The notes: generated from the letters alone by a model not told the origin. A DNA stretch of 64,000 nucleotides from Escallonia rubra (GCA_033065855.1 JAVXUO010000365.1:1-64000), one strand, 5' to 3'; shown: positions 11,831 through 23,407, numbered from the stretch's first letter. A program made the numbers and translations.

Positions 11831-12856
11831 GCTAGTTGCTCCACTGTCGTTGCTCTCTTCCCCCCCCCCCACCCCACCCCCACCCCCTAACACACAAATT
11901 GATCACATTTCTTTTGCACGCAGGTTAAGGATTTAAGCCATATATTGTGTCTTTTTCTATCTACCCTTTAGAGTGAGGAGGGGAATAAAGTGAGCCAAGA
12001 GAGAAAATGGGTTAGTGGAGTGTTAAATGTAGATAGAGAAATAGAATAAAAAAGTATAAGAAAGTGGGCCAGGAAAGAGAAAATGAGTTGGTAGAGAGTT
12101 AAATGTAGAGTAAGAATCAAAATAGTGTAAAAAGGATAAATATGTTAAAGTACCTACAAAATCTTTCTTAATTTGAAAAGTGAGCAATTTTTGTTGGACG
12201 GCCCAAAAAAGAAATATGATCAATTTTTATAGGACAGAGGAAGCATAATACAATAATTACAATTTGTTCCCCTAAACTTTGTTTTATGTCTTAAACCCCT
12301 AAAAATTCTTCTTAAATTTGTGTTTTCACCCCATAAGTATCCGATGTGCACCTAATCCATATACTATCTGCACCCGATATTTAGGAAATAAAAAAATCAA
12401 AAATATCGAGCACCACACACCCAACACGCACTCGATGCGGTGCTTCACCCATTTTGGTTCACCCGTGCTTTCTAGATCACGATTAACAAAAAGAGTATAG
12501 GAAAATATTCTTAAAGATAATTCTCAAGGCATATCGTAAAATGAAGTAACGCGGTGGATGAGAAATACTTAATTGTTAGGGATTTATAGAAAAAAAATTT
12601 GCTTGAACGAAGTAGAATAAAAAGGTTTTGAAAAAGATTTAAAAAGTTGGTGATCCAATAAAAACTTATTATGATAGTACTAAGATAAATTACCTTAAAC
12701 CGTTAATGCACTAGTATGATTTATCATCTACACTAAATTGTTATTTATAAGTTTATCATACACATGCATGTCGGCCATATGTCAGTTGAGAAAAGTGGAA
12801 AGACCGATACCAGAAGGAATGACGCAAAATTTTCATAGAAATTATTCTTAAATTAC

Positions 12857-13207
12857 CAGAGGATTAACATTCGCAAGACCGACACCTTGACCATGTGCCA
12901 AAAAGATTTCATTCTCAAGAGTCGTTACGTCTCCGAGCCAATTCGAAATCTCCAAAGGGCGAAAAAACCATTGAACCTTCACTTTTCTTGTCTTGTCTGC
13001 AGTCTCCCATATCTTTACCAACTTGCCAATATAAGGCTCGGGTTCACTTTCATTGTGCATGTATACACAATCATACAAAGCATACTCCTCACCATCATAT
13101 GAAAAAGATTCATAAAATTGAACCTCTTTCTTTTTCCCACCAACTCCTCTCTTTTTACCCCACTTGAATAAGTTCTCAACTTCACCCGCTTGCTCCATAC
13201 AAGGCAT
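12857..13207 (-). CDS. ASI1/IBM2-like BAH-domain protein, exon 2, with the start codon
   Basis: The exon extends from acceptor CTACTTTGCTTTACAG (13247-13262) to donor GTAATT; coding begins at the first ATG, 13207. The next in-frame ATG, 13198, gives MEQAGEVENLFKWGKK and is an equally good start. It encodes FKWGKKRGVGGKKKEVQFYE, YALYDCVYMHNESEPEPYIG, KIWETADK, KVKVQWFFRPLEI and FLAHGQGVGLANVNPL, which is the first half of a BAH domain. The WGKK-GVGGKKK-VQFYESF opening is typical of plant ASI1/IBM2/SG1. That family is a chromatin-bound BAH-RRM protein needed for full-length transcripts of genes with heterochromatic introns. A related plant BAH protein cannot be excluded without a search. Bases 13208-13246 are 5'UTR. 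Confidence 0.85.
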
Positions 13208-13572
13208 GCCGTAGTCAATCAATACGCGGAGTGGGAATTCTCTAACCTGTAAAGCAAAGTAGATTATTATGAAAACGGCTAGATGTGATTACTTATATCT
13301 TGCAAGTCAAATAATCACTTAAAGCTTGCCAAAATGGAGGACGAAACTACGTCATCTAACATAAACCTCAACATGCTTATGTACCAAGAAGAAGAGAAAT
13401 GAATAAAAAGGATGCGATCATCCGTATCGATTAATGGCGGTCTTCAAAGAGGAATTATGAACACTGCAATCGCTTTAGAAGTTCTTGCCAACCATACACA
13501 CCATCGCAAGACAACGACGAGTCCGTCGCTCTAGAAGGTCTCGCTAGCCATATACACCATCGCAAAACAACG

Positions 13573-15175
13573 GCGAGTCTAGAGCACTCCCTCTCTCTCT
13601 AACACACCTAAATCTACTATGCGCAAGTCAATGAAAAATCAGACGGCAACTAACCCCTCAAGTGACTAGCAAGAACACCGTGTAACAAGTGTTTATTGGG
13701 CGTCTGGGCAACAACCGGCCTAACTTAGATCTTCGTCCAACGACAAGTAAGATATATGAAGGAAACAACTAATCTAACCCAGTGTTAACAAAGGAGCGTG
13801 GGGATTGTTCCTCGCCTAGGCCTAGGTGTAACCCCTTCAAAAAAGGTGCGCGCCTAGGCGCTTAAGCCGCAGGCTGCAAAGCGAGGGTGGAGGCGTAAAA
13901 AAGCCTAAAAAAATCAAGTCTTTGATTTTTGCATCGTGGCCTCGTCTCAACCGGTCATTGTCTTTAATTCTTTTGCTTCATAACATCATAAATCAATATA
14001 TAAACCAAAAGAAAAAAATCAAAACCCCTAATTCACAATCGATCGATTCTCTTGCTGTTGTTCACGGTGTCAGTACCCCATCGACGATTGCTGCTCCCTT
14101 TCAAGTAAGTCTATTCTTCCAGTTCACCTTGTAAACAAAGAAGATGAAATTGAGGAGAAATTCACTGCCAGACTTGAAGCCTATGATTCCCGTTGAAGAA
14201 AACATTGTTACATTGGCCCTACTGATGATGATGATGACGTCGTCCTGTTAAATTAGGTGAATTTGAAACTTAGTCTAATGTTGGAATTTTGTTAAATTGC
14301 CATGTAATGGATTTTTTACGTGATTTTGTTGGTTTAATACACTACAATCTATTTATTTTTATTTTGCGCCTCACTTTAAAAAGGTGCCTCTGCATTTTGC
14401 GCCTTGTCCCCAGGCTCCAAGGACCCTTTGTGCCTTAAGTGAACCTGCGCCTTTAGTAACTATGATCTAACCGAAGTTTAAAGCCACTCCGACAATAATG
14501 TGTCCCAAAAGGAACAAACTTCAAGCCACGAAAAGGAGAAAGATCTAGGCCAAAGCTTACTAGTAAATGCCCTGCACATAATATTGCTATCTTTGGAGGA
14601 AAAAAATGAAAGATGGCATCTCCAGAGCTGCCAAACTGAATGCATAGCCTCCAACTACTACTCACACCAATAATCTTCTCAAACAACCAAAATAGTAACG
14701 ACGCTAAAAAGACGCCGGGTCTAGAGCACTCCCTCTCCGTACACCACACCTAAATCTACTGTGATGAAGTCCATAAAAAATGAGACGACAGCAAAAACCC
14801 TCGAGTGACTAGCAAGAACACTGTGTAACAAGAGTTGATAGGGCATCCATACAACAGATGGCTTAACTTAGGTCTTCATCAGGTGAGAAGTGAGATATGC
14901 GAAGGAAACATCTAATTTAAGCCAAACTTCAAGGCCAACTTCCACAATAATGTGTCCCAAAAGGAACAAACTTCAAGCCATGAAAAGGAGAACTAATATG
15001 GGCCAAAGCTTAGTAGCAGTTGTCCTGCAAATAATGTTGCTATCTTTGGGAAAAAGCAAATGAAAGATGGCATCTTCGGAGTTGACGAAAAACCAAATGC
15101 ATAGCCTCCAACTACTATTCACACCAATAATAATCTCAAATTAACCAAAATAGCAACGATGCGAAAAAGAGAGTC
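13573..15175. repeat. Tandem duplication of about 450-480 bp in intron 1, first copy split by a hAT element
   Basis: Copy 1 (13573-13779 plus 14473-14717) and copy 2 (about 14718-15175) share TCTAGAGCACTCCCTCTC, GTGACTAGCAAGAACAC, TGTGTCCCAAAAGGAACAAA and GCATAGCCTCCAACTACTA. In front of copy 1 a shorter unit of about 57 bp (ACACCATCGCAA-type) is itself duplicated. The sequence is non-coding. The hAT insertion postdates the duplication, because only copy 1 carries it. Confidence 0.75.
13780..14464. mobile_element. Non-autonomous hAT element, 685 bp, with GCGCCTAGGCGC-type subterminal repeats
   Basis: An exact 8-bp duplication ATCTAACC flanks it (13772-13779 and 14465-14472). Terminal repeats are CAGTGTTAACAAAGGAGCG and, from the right, CATAGTTACTAAAGGCGCAG. 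Both subterminal regions are rich in GCGCC/AGGCG motifs, for example GTGCGCGCCTAGGCGCTT near 13850. The middle is AT-rich with no transposase. It sits in intron 1 of the ASI1-like gene. Fit to the hAT superfamily is good on all three criteria. Confidence 0.85.
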
Positions 15176-15179
15176 CCTC

Positions 15180-16180
15180 TTTAGACCAATCTCTTGGCAC
15201 AAGAGTCGGATAGCAATGGCGCACACTTGACCAAGACAAAATACTTCGGCAGGTAGATGCCAAACTCAGATACTATCAAGCCTTTTGTAGAGATTCATCG
15301 GGTTTCAATGACGACTTTGGCGGGGATCAAATGCGTCCGAAACTCCCCGAGTTTCCCTAATTCTGACTAATGTGGTCATTGTGTTCATATCCACATCATA
15401 AGAGAACATCAGGCAATGTGTCTAACCAATTAACATGCCTCATAAGCAACATCATCAACCTCTTATATAAATTGCGATGTAACGAGGACGGACAACATTA
15501 ATGCCTTCAATCATGAATACTAAATAGAAGCCTAGGGTTCAAGCTCAGACCCAAAAAAGCATGTCAGAGAAAACCACAAAAGAACACCATGATGACAAAA
15601 ACCAGGGAGCAAGAATGCAGCATAACTTCTTTCCCCAAACAAGCTATTTTCAAAACAGGAAAACAGATAACCAGCAACTTCTTGTATGTATACGGCGTAT
15701 GTGCATTCTGTGCATTATCTTTCTTGGAATTCAAATGCATGTCAAGCACCTGATACATGATAGGGATACAGGATATGTGCCCCACCCTTCTACCGATATC
15801 GCACAAACACATTTTTCATCACAATGCATTTATTAAAAGAAGTGCACCTTTCTTTAAAAGAGTGCTTTTTACACAAAAGAAAAACAAGTGAAAGAGTAGC
15901 TAAAATAATTGTTGACATAGGTAACATAAAAAGAAACAGCATCAAGCATAACCCGAGATAAACGATACTTTCACAGCAAAGATTTACCCGTCATGGACAA
16001 AAAATTCTTTCAGAATTTTCTTACCCAAATACAGATCTGACAACAAGGAGCAGTTTCTTGCTCAATCTAATCTCAAAATCCAAAATAAAAAGTGAACAAC
16101 GTGAAACCCTAATTAATGTGTCAAAAGAAAAGTAGATTATCCTCAAACCCAATATGAATGCAGGAAGATGGGGTACATAC
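15180..16180. other. Remainder of intron 1, no recognisable element
   Basis: This is AT-rich sequence between the tandem duplication and the 5'UTR exon. Open frames on both strands at about 15561-15836 overlap each other and show no domain. Intron 1 runs from the GTATGT donor at 16180 to the acceptor at 13247. Confidence 0.5.
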
Positions 16181-16262
16181 CTGAATGAACTACGTTGGAA
16201 TTTAGTACGAAAATTTACGTGCCGAGCGAGCGAGCGAGCGAGAGAGAGAGAGAGAGAAAGAG
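16181..16262 (-). other. Putative 5'UTR exon 1 of the ASI1-like gene
   Basis: On the minus strand a CT-rich leader ((TC)n then (GCTC)n, 16210-16262) is followed by GTTCATTCAG and a strong donor GTATGTACC at 16180. It has no ATG, so translation would start in exon 2. CT-rich leaders with a leader intron are common in plant genes. The transcription start is not resolved; a TATAAAA-like motif lies near 16690-16705. Confidence 0.55.
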
Positions 16263-16321
16263 CCGGGGGTGGGTGGCAGAGAAAGACTAGAGACGACGAG
16301 GGGAGGCTTACTCACACTATC

Positions 16322-16610
16322 ACCGGTGGATAATGGTAGAGGAATGGCAGTGGCGGCAGATTGGTGGGTGTGAGATTGGTGGCGGGATGAGGTGGTGGTC
16401 GGTTGTAGCTGAGGGGAGGTGGTCGCCGCCGGTGCTTGGAGGTGATGGTAGAGAATGGCAGTGGTGGTGGGTCGTGGTAATGGAGGCAGATTGGCGGTGT
16501 CTGTGGTGGTGGGTGGGCGATTGGTGGCGGGATGCGATGGTGGTTGTAGCTGTGGGAAGATGGTGGTTGTAGCTGTGGGAAGATGGTGGCCGCCGGTGCT
16601 GGGTGATTGC
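16322..16610. repeat. G-rich minisatellite at the promoter or 5' end of the ASI1-like gene
   Basis: Two imperfect copies of a unit of about 120-160 bp share AATGGCAG, ATTGGTGGCGGGATG, GGTTGTAGCTG and GCCGCCGGTGCT(T)GG. The second has an additional doubling of GGTTGTAGCTGTGGGAAGAT. The + strand is strongly G-rich and the minus strand C-rich. Overlapping long frames on both strands are a by-product of the composition and are not called as genes. Confidence 0.6.
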
Positions 16611-16639
16611 ACAAAGCTGGGGTTGGGCGGTGGTACGTG

Positions 16640-17230
16640 GGGATGAGAAAGCGAGTACCTAGGCTATGTTTCCTGTGATGTTTTTTATTTTTATTTTTAT
16701 AATAATAACCGAACTAAAAAACGTTGTAAATAGAAAAATAACTGGATAGAGTTAAAAATTTAGGCCGGGTGCGCTACAAAAAACGGCTAAGAGCGGCTAG
16801 TAAACATGAGCAATACTCAAAGTGAAATCAAAAACTTGGGAAATGTGAGATCCCTTGACTGGCGGTCTGTACGGAGAAATGTGGCCCTATACCTTCATTT
16901 CCTCCTTTTAATGGTATTCATATGATCTGTGAGGACGAGTCGATGCCGTAACGGAATGAACTCGCGATAGCACATAAATGGAAAAAAAAACTAGAGTCAT
17001 CTTCGGTTGTCTAATCACCATTTCCATAATTTGATGCAATTGCCCGTCAAAAAATGCAAAGGGGCTGCAGGATGCTTCGATGCCGAGCCCAATCCAAACA
17101 ACTGGATCATAAACGCCAACAAAACATTATTATGCGAGAGTGCTATTTTACAGGCTGACATTGTTGCCGCCAGCGTAATTGGTGATGTTGTTGGACTATG
17201 TTTAAGGCCTCAAGAAGAGCTCTTTTTTCT
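16640..17230. other. Upstream flank without recognisable features
   Basis: It includes a T/A-rich block (16680-16740) and an unremarkable stretch. An 81-codon open frame at 17007-17252 has no identifiable domain and ends inside the next element's terminus, so I do not call it. Confidence 0.4.
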
Positions 17231-17233
17231 TGA

Positions 17234-18262
17234 ATTAATCACTAGTCCCTGAAGTTTGAGTGAACCTTACAGGCGTGTTTATTATTTTTGGACAAATATG
17301 ATTGATGTATGTTGACTAAACAGTATCATGAAATATATATGACGATAAAATGAACTATTGCCCAGGACTTAGAAGCTTATTATTGAAATGCTCTTTCTAT
17401 CCTCTTTATCTTCAAGAACCAGTCGCCACTGGCGCCGCCCTCCAAGACCGTCACCTCCAGATAGCAGACCACCCGCCCACCATGCCGCAAGATTGTAGTC
17501 TCCACATCACGGACGAGCAACCATTGCGACATAGCCCTACCATTGCATATCACAACAACCACCACATCAACCCCATCCCCACCATCGCTACATAGCACTC
17601 CCCCGTCGCCACAACCCACATCAACCACCACTGCATCCCACGACAAACACCACCACTAACCACCATTATTTTTCACTATAAGATTGCATCCCACCACCAT
17701 TCTGTTACTTTTATGTTAAGAACAATAGCAGTGATTGCATCCCAACGCAATCACCGCGACCACCTACGACCATAATCGTTCCACACCCAGCCCATGTCGT
17801 CACTACGTGGCTCGAGGTCGTGGGTCTGTGGGCCACAGTGTGCCACCTTGTTTGCGATGTTGGCTACCAGTGCGATAGTGGATTTTGATGACAAAAGTGG
17901 GGGTGGCTCAATGACGGGGTATTGAAGGTTGATTGATCATGGGTTTGGGGTTTTTAAATTGAAGGTAGGGATGAGCGTGGGGTTTAAGGGCAAGAGTGTT
18001 GTAAATCAGGGTTTTAACCCTAATTTCAAATTAGGGTCTAAATTGTCATATAGAATAATATATAGGATGTATACAATGTGTAAGTGAAGTGCTCGTATTT
18101 TAAAATACGTATTTTTGACAACTGTAAAAGTACAATTTTTTAAAGGGTCAACAACATACGGATACAGTTGTCATAAGCTCCATGTCTTTGGTCACGTTCC
18201 ATTTCCAAACTTTATATCCTTGACAATATTTTCACTTTAACCTTAGGGACATGAGAATATGC
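17234..18262. mobile_element. TIR element of the same type as the one at 9.9-11.0 kb
   Basis: The left end is ATTAATCACTAGTCCCTGAA and continues GTTTGAGTGAA. The right end, read inward, is ATTCTCATGTCCCTAAGGTT followed by AAAGTGAA. T-rich flanks (TTTTTTCTT and TTTTCCTTT) could be a degraded 9-bp duplication. Inside, 17400-17800 is C/A-rich (CACCACCAC-type), and 17990-18160 is AT-rich sequence with a TAAAATACGTATTTT motif. A similar ATACGTATTTTTTA motif, in the other orientation, occurs near 10030. A Mutator-like identity is likely but not proven. Confidence 0.5.
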
Positions 18263-18661
18263 TTTTCCTTTTACATTTTGGTTCACCTAATGGAATCTAT
18301 TATCACTTGATTTACACAGACTTGGGAGACAAAAAGACCGAATTATCATATCCTTTCTCAACTGCATTCCAATAATTTGTACTACATTTAAGTTGGAATC
18401 TTAAATTTTGAGTTAAATTTGCATTTGTTGATCGTACTAAAACCTCATTTTTTTAATACACTTGTCTAATTAGAGCTACTTATATGGTGAAATTCAATTA
18501 CCGGATATAACTATTACAACACCGGTAAATTACTATTCTTTTTCATTTGTTATATCACATGTAAACTTTGATTTTCAAATGTCCTAAGTGCTCGTTATAC
18601 TGTCAAACAGTACTAATTTTGCACCTCCAAGCTTGTTACTGTGCTTGTTTTGATCAGTAAT
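18263..18661. other. AT-rich spacer without recognisable features
   Basis: No frame, terminal repeat or RNA gene is seen between the two neighbouring elements. Confidence 0.4.
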
Positions 18662-20537
18662 TAGGAGTGATCAGCGAACCGATAAAACCGTTCCGAACCG
18701 TTCAAATCGATGAAACCGGACTGATCGAATCCAAACCGTTGATAAGCTTGAATGGTTTGGTTTGAGATTTTCAAACCGAGACCGGTTCGGTTCACGGTTC
18801 AGGATTTCCAAACCGGCTATGAACCGAACCGAACCGATGACTATATAACTATTAAAAAAATAATATACCTTACCATGGTTAATGAATAACCAGGGTAAAA
18901 TTAACATGTTTGCCCTAAATAAAACCCTTATCTTCATTTGCCGTCAGTCCGTCACTCGTCTTCTTCAGAGCACACCCACGGAGAAAATCAAACACACCCA
19001 CATATAATACAAATCGACCATGAAGGAAGGATTTCAGCTTCATTCGAGCATCATTGATGAATGATCTGCTGCGCAATTTTATAGTTCCAGCTTGCAAGAT
19101 CCAAGGTCGTCGACCACTGCCGCGATACGTGAAGATCGGGTCTGTTGTTGACTGGGAAGTGCCGAAGAAGAAGAGAGCAAGCAGCAGTTGGCAAGACAGC
19201 TCACGAGTAGTAGAACAGGCAACATCAAGACTCAAGAGGAGCCCACGTAACATCAGGTTGCCTGCCCTGAACTACTCAAGAGAGGTACACTCTTGAACTT
19301 ATCACAAAAGTTTTCTTTGTAAGCATGAACTTAATTAGGGATTACGCAAAATCATTTCTACACCTAAAAGCAATCAAACAAGGAGAAACAAATAGGCAAT
19401 TAGATCAAACAAGCATATCGGGCTTCCCCCCATTAGAGGTACCCAGTTTCATAACCTCCAATTTCAGTTTCCAGTTTTTCCAATCTTACATGTTGAATCA
19501 ATTGTTGTTACTGGCTATCTTTTTTCTTAACTACATCCTGTACATGTGAAGATGTTGGTGTTTGTTGGGTTTTCATTATTCTTGATATATTGATATATCT
19601 TTTTGATATATGGTTTTCATCCTTCACATTGCACTTTATTCAGTTTATTTTGCTTGCAGTTGATCACTTGGTTTTTAATTTCTGTGTGGTAAAGATTCAT
19701 CTCTGTCAATGTTTCTAATGAAATATAACCACTCTTTAATGATTCAACTCTTTATGTTTCACTTAAAATAAAAACATCAAGTCATCAACCATTAAATCAA
19801 TTGCCTAGTTGAGCAACGCTGCATCCGTCTGTCGTTGTGGGATCTTGGCAGGGGTATAAATGTTGAAATGTTGAAGTTAATTATTGATTGGCCATGTCAT
19901 ATTGATTAAGGTTTGTCTGAGTGTTTTGCTTAATATAACTTTGGATAATGGCATGTCATTTGGCAATGTTAAGTTTTACTATTGCATCATTCATACCGGT
20001 TTATGTCCTTCCTTAAAATTAATATTTTCTATGATGTTTGGCAGGTAAATTATAATGTTTTCTAATTCACATTCAAGGATGTTCAACTAAAACTGGAATG
20101 CCAACAAGATGAGAGAGTGCACCACTTTGAAATGGAAGCAAGATGTCCAGATTTGAGAGTACACCTTCAGTGCAGTAGCATGTTGTTGTTCTTTACATGA
20201 ATGAAGTGCCACGCAGTGTGGCACTGTAATATGCACTACCATATTAATGGTTATGTAATGTAACTTTGTAGGACTTTTACATTTGGTGACTAATTTAAGC
20301 TTTTCAATTTGTCATGTAATGCAACTATGATGTATTTTTTTGTTATTGGACTATTGTTTTTTCTTGAAACAGAATAATGTTTAAACTACGCTAAAACCGA
20401 ACTGAACCGTTCAATTTGAACCGAGTGAACCGTTCAAACCGAGGTGTCTCGGTTTGGTTTGGTTTGAGAATTTGTGAACCGAGGTCCATTGGTTCGGTTT
20501 GCGGTTTGACCCCCAAACCGAACCGTACTCACCTCTA
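18662..20537. mobile_element. Non-autonomous hAT-like element, about 1.9 kb, AACCGAACCG subterminal repeats
   Basis: The left end TAGGAGTGATCAGCG and the right end read inward, TAGAGGTGAGTACGG, are imperfect inverted repeats. Both subterminal zones (18672-18840 and 20385-20535) consist of dense AAACCG/GAACCG repeats in both orientations, as in the better-preserved neighbour at 20653-21276. The flanking octamers TCAGTAAT and GCTGTAGT match at five of eight positions, so it is old or the ends are slightly off. About 1.4 kb of unrecognised AT-rich sequence lies inside, with no transposase. Confidence 0.65.
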
Positions 20538-20652
20538 GCTGTAGTTCCTACAATGCAATTGGTATTTGGTATGAAGTTTTTTTATTATTATTTATTAAAG
20601 AGTAGAAATATATACCAAGAAAACAGAGGGAGATACAAAACATGCCCAAAAG

Positions 20653-21276
20653 TAGGGGTGAGCATCAAACCGTTCAAACCAATCTGAACCGCTCAAACCG
20701 ATCAAACCGAACTAATCTAATCTGAACCGTTCAAAGATCTTATCGTTTTGGTTTCACTTTTTCCAAACCGTCCTGGGTTCGGTTTGGTTCACGGTACACA
20801 TCTTTTAAATCGATTTCATGCCGAACCGAACCGACCTATGATATGTTAATGTATTTTTAGTAACATTACATTGATAATTGCACATATAAGGTACTAAACA
20901 ACTCCAAAATAAACAAATCTTGAAAGTAAAAAGAAACAAACATATTAACAACACTTAGAACACAAAAAATTTGTGACCAATATCTAATTTATATTTACTC
21001 ATTCTTTCTCATTCATCAATGAGAACTTATATATAGAATGAAACAAGATTATATGCAATTTAGAAAAAAATATAACTTCAATTAGTAGTGCGCAAAGGAA
21101 CAACAACTTTAAGTGGACAAACCGATCAAAACCGACTAAATTGAACCGTTTAAACCGACCAAACCGAACCGTCCAAACCGATGGTGTTTGGTTTGGTTTG
21201 GTTCACAAATTTTCAAATCGAGGGATAACAGTTCGGTTTGCGGTTTGACTCCCAAACTGAACCGTGCTCACCCCTA
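20653..21276. mobile_element. Non-autonomous hAT element, 624 bp
   Basis: There is an exact 8-bp duplication CCCAAAAG (20645-20652 and 21277-21284) and near-perfect ends, TAGGGGTGAGCATC on the left and TAGGGGTGAGCACGG read from the right. AAACCGAACCG-type repeats occupy both subterminal zones and an AT-rich middle has no coding. This is the clearest hAT in the window and defines the family to which 18662-20537 belongs. Confidence 0.9.
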
Positions 21277-21393
21277 CCCAAAAGGCAAGTAAAAAACATA
21301 CAAATGACAAACCACATCCGATAGGAAGTGCAATAAATTAAAAATAGATAACCATAACGACATTGTTATATATATATATATACTACTTACAAT

Positions 21394-22010
21394 AAGAACA
21401 CCTTTTTCATTTTTTATGTAACACCCTTTTGATGTTACACTGAAATTGATTCTGGTGACGACACGTGTCCGAAATGAGGATAAAATTGTAAAATACCTTT
21501 TGGGTGTTAAATAACTACCTACCTACAATGGTGAGAAGTGGCATTCCAATAAAATCTTTAAAAGTGACACAAAATAAAAATCTTAATTAGTAAGTAACTA
21601 TCTTTAAAAATATATTTAGTTTATACAAGATAAATTTCATCAAAAAATATAGTTAAAAAAATTAAAGGCCAAATTTGATACAATAATAATATTTTGCTAA
21701 CTTATTTTTGACACGTATGGCTAACTTATTTTTCTGTTATTTAAGATTCATTTTACTGAATATGGCAATAAACACGCATACGTGATGTTTGATTTTAATT
21801 TTAATTTTTTAACAAAATTTGTACTATTAATTTCATTTTCGCACGCGCATCGCATGTGCTACGTTGACTCATATATATAATGAGAAGTCTATTTTTGATG
21901 TAATACCCCTTTGGTGTTACTCTGAGAGTGACTCCGACGTTGACATGAGGGCAAAATTGTAAAATATAACTACCCACTCTCCATAAAACCATTAGTTACA
22001 AATACCTACT
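21394..22010. repeat. Two partial direct repeats about 490 bp apart
   Basis: The segment at 21394-21520 (TATGTAACACCCTTTTGATG, later AAAATTGTAAAATA) recurs at 21882-22000 (GATGTAATACCCCTTTGGTG, later AAAATTGTAAAATA). They may be arms or short LTRs of an unidentified element. No terminal signature or coding was found. Confidence 0.4.
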
Positions 22011-22110
22011 CTCTGCAGGTAATTACCCATTTTCTTCTACATTTCACCTTCTCCCTTACATTTTAGAAAATTCAAATTACAATCTGTCAATTGCATTTAT
22101 AAGCGACAAT

Positions 22111-23325
22111 TAGGGCTGTAAATGAACCGAGTTGTTCACGAACAGTTCGCTGCTCGTTCTCTCATAAACTCGTTCATGTAATAAGTGAACCGAACACGAA
22201 CACAATTTTCGGGTGAACATGATGATGTTCATTTATTAATGTTCGTGAACAAGAGAGCTCATTAACTTAACGAGTTAAACACGAGTCGAGCCTTATAAAC
22301 GAACACATGTTCGCTTACTCATTAAAAAAATGCAATAAATCCATAAAATATCTGCCTTGGGACGTGGAAGCATGTGGATCACCAAATGCTTCCTTTCTTT
22401 ATCACCAAATTCATCCTCCTTATCTCATCAGAGACTCAAGAGTAAACACACACGCAACAGTCAAAAACCCGGGAAACCGTGCCCCCTCTCTCATCACTTC
22501 AGTATTCAGTCAACACCGCCCACGCTGCCGGCGAGAGCACCGCCCACTCTGCCGGCCGGATCACCGTCCATGACGTCTCCTTTACTCAGATACTTGAACA
22601 ATCAAAACAATCTCTACCCCCATCTCTCATCACAAAGCACATCGCCGGTGAGAGCACCACCTACACCGACAGCCAGACCACCGGTCACACCGTAGGCCAG
22701 ACCATCCGCAAATCAGGCCAAGGATCCACAAACGGCAGCTACTTCTCCACACAAGTTATCACTGATGCCTCTCTATCTCTCTCTCTCTCTCGTCACACAT
22801 ACAAACACGCCTCTCTCCTTTCACCTTTCTGGCTCTCTCTGTCGTCACACACACAAAACATGCTCTCACCATCTCTCACCCACACATACAAACACCAGCA
22901 CACATTACAGATCTACAACGGATCCATGACAACTTCCGATCCCACGCCGCAGCCATTGAAGATCGCAGATCTGAAGTCGGATCTCCAATTCTGTTCAATA
23001 TCACTAATTTGGTCGACGGAGGGTCTCGATCCAGAGTCAATTCTAGTACGGGCTGTAGTATGGTGGTCGAAATTGGTTTCAGGTCTGTACATTGTGGTTC
23101 AATCTTGAGTTTTTGAACGGATTTTGAAGTTTGAACTCGGTTCGCGTATTTAGACGAACGAGCCGAGCCGAACCCGAGTTCAGTGGCGACGAACTCGAGC
23201 TGAGTTCAAACATCAACATTCGTGCTCTTAGAGAACACGAGCCGAGCCCAAACAGATCTGAAAATATACGAACCGAGTTCGAACACACCCTTGTTCGGCT
23301 CGAACTCGGTTCGTATACAGCCCTA
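22111..23325. mobile_element. Non-autonomous hAT element, 1215 bp, GTTCG-rich ends
   Basis: The ends are TAGGGCTGTAAATGAACCGA (left) and TAGGGCTGTATACGAACCGA (read from the right). The flanking octamers GCGACAAT and GCTACAAT match at seven of eight positions. Subterminal zones are dense in GTTCG/CGAAC motifs. A 209-codon open frame at 22479-23108 lies in C-rich, CTCTCT- and ACACAC-containing sequence, has no domain, and is not called as a gene. A copy of the same family, broken in two, lies at 54832-56228. Confidence 0.85.
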
Positions 23326-23407
23326 GCTACAATGGGTAAGCAAATTATCTCAAAATATATTACTTATAGTTTGCCAATGGTTGTGCACGACATCTCATGT
23401 ATATATA

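Larger units (their letters stand above)
912..12856 (-). other. 11,945-bp intron 2 of the ASI1-like gene, packed with transposon remnants
   Basis: The intron runs from donor GTAATT (12856) to acceptor TTATCAG (912). It interrupts the BAH domain between the codons for NPL and EAI. It contains a tandem duplication, a hAT element, an RTE-LINE remnant, a Tourist-like element and a nested TIR element, each listed separately. I see nothing recognisable in 1000-2849, apart from a CCCACATCGGACA-type motif near 2030 that resembles plant LTR ends, or in 11850-12856. Known biology: ASI1/IBM2 in Arabidopsis promotes distal polyadenylation across heterochromatic introns. That this gene depends on its own product is only an inference. 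Confidence 0.75.

Noticed and set aside
16202..16612. 136-codon Pro/Thr/His-rich open frame on the minus strand, and Gly/Trp-rich frames opposite
   Set aside because: Product of the G-rich minisatellite. Part of it would overlap the putative 5'UTR exon of the ASI1-like gene.
22479..23108. 209-codon open frame on the + strand
   Set aside because: It lies inside a hAT element, in C-rich sequence containing CT and CA microsatellites, overlaps other open frames and shows no domain.
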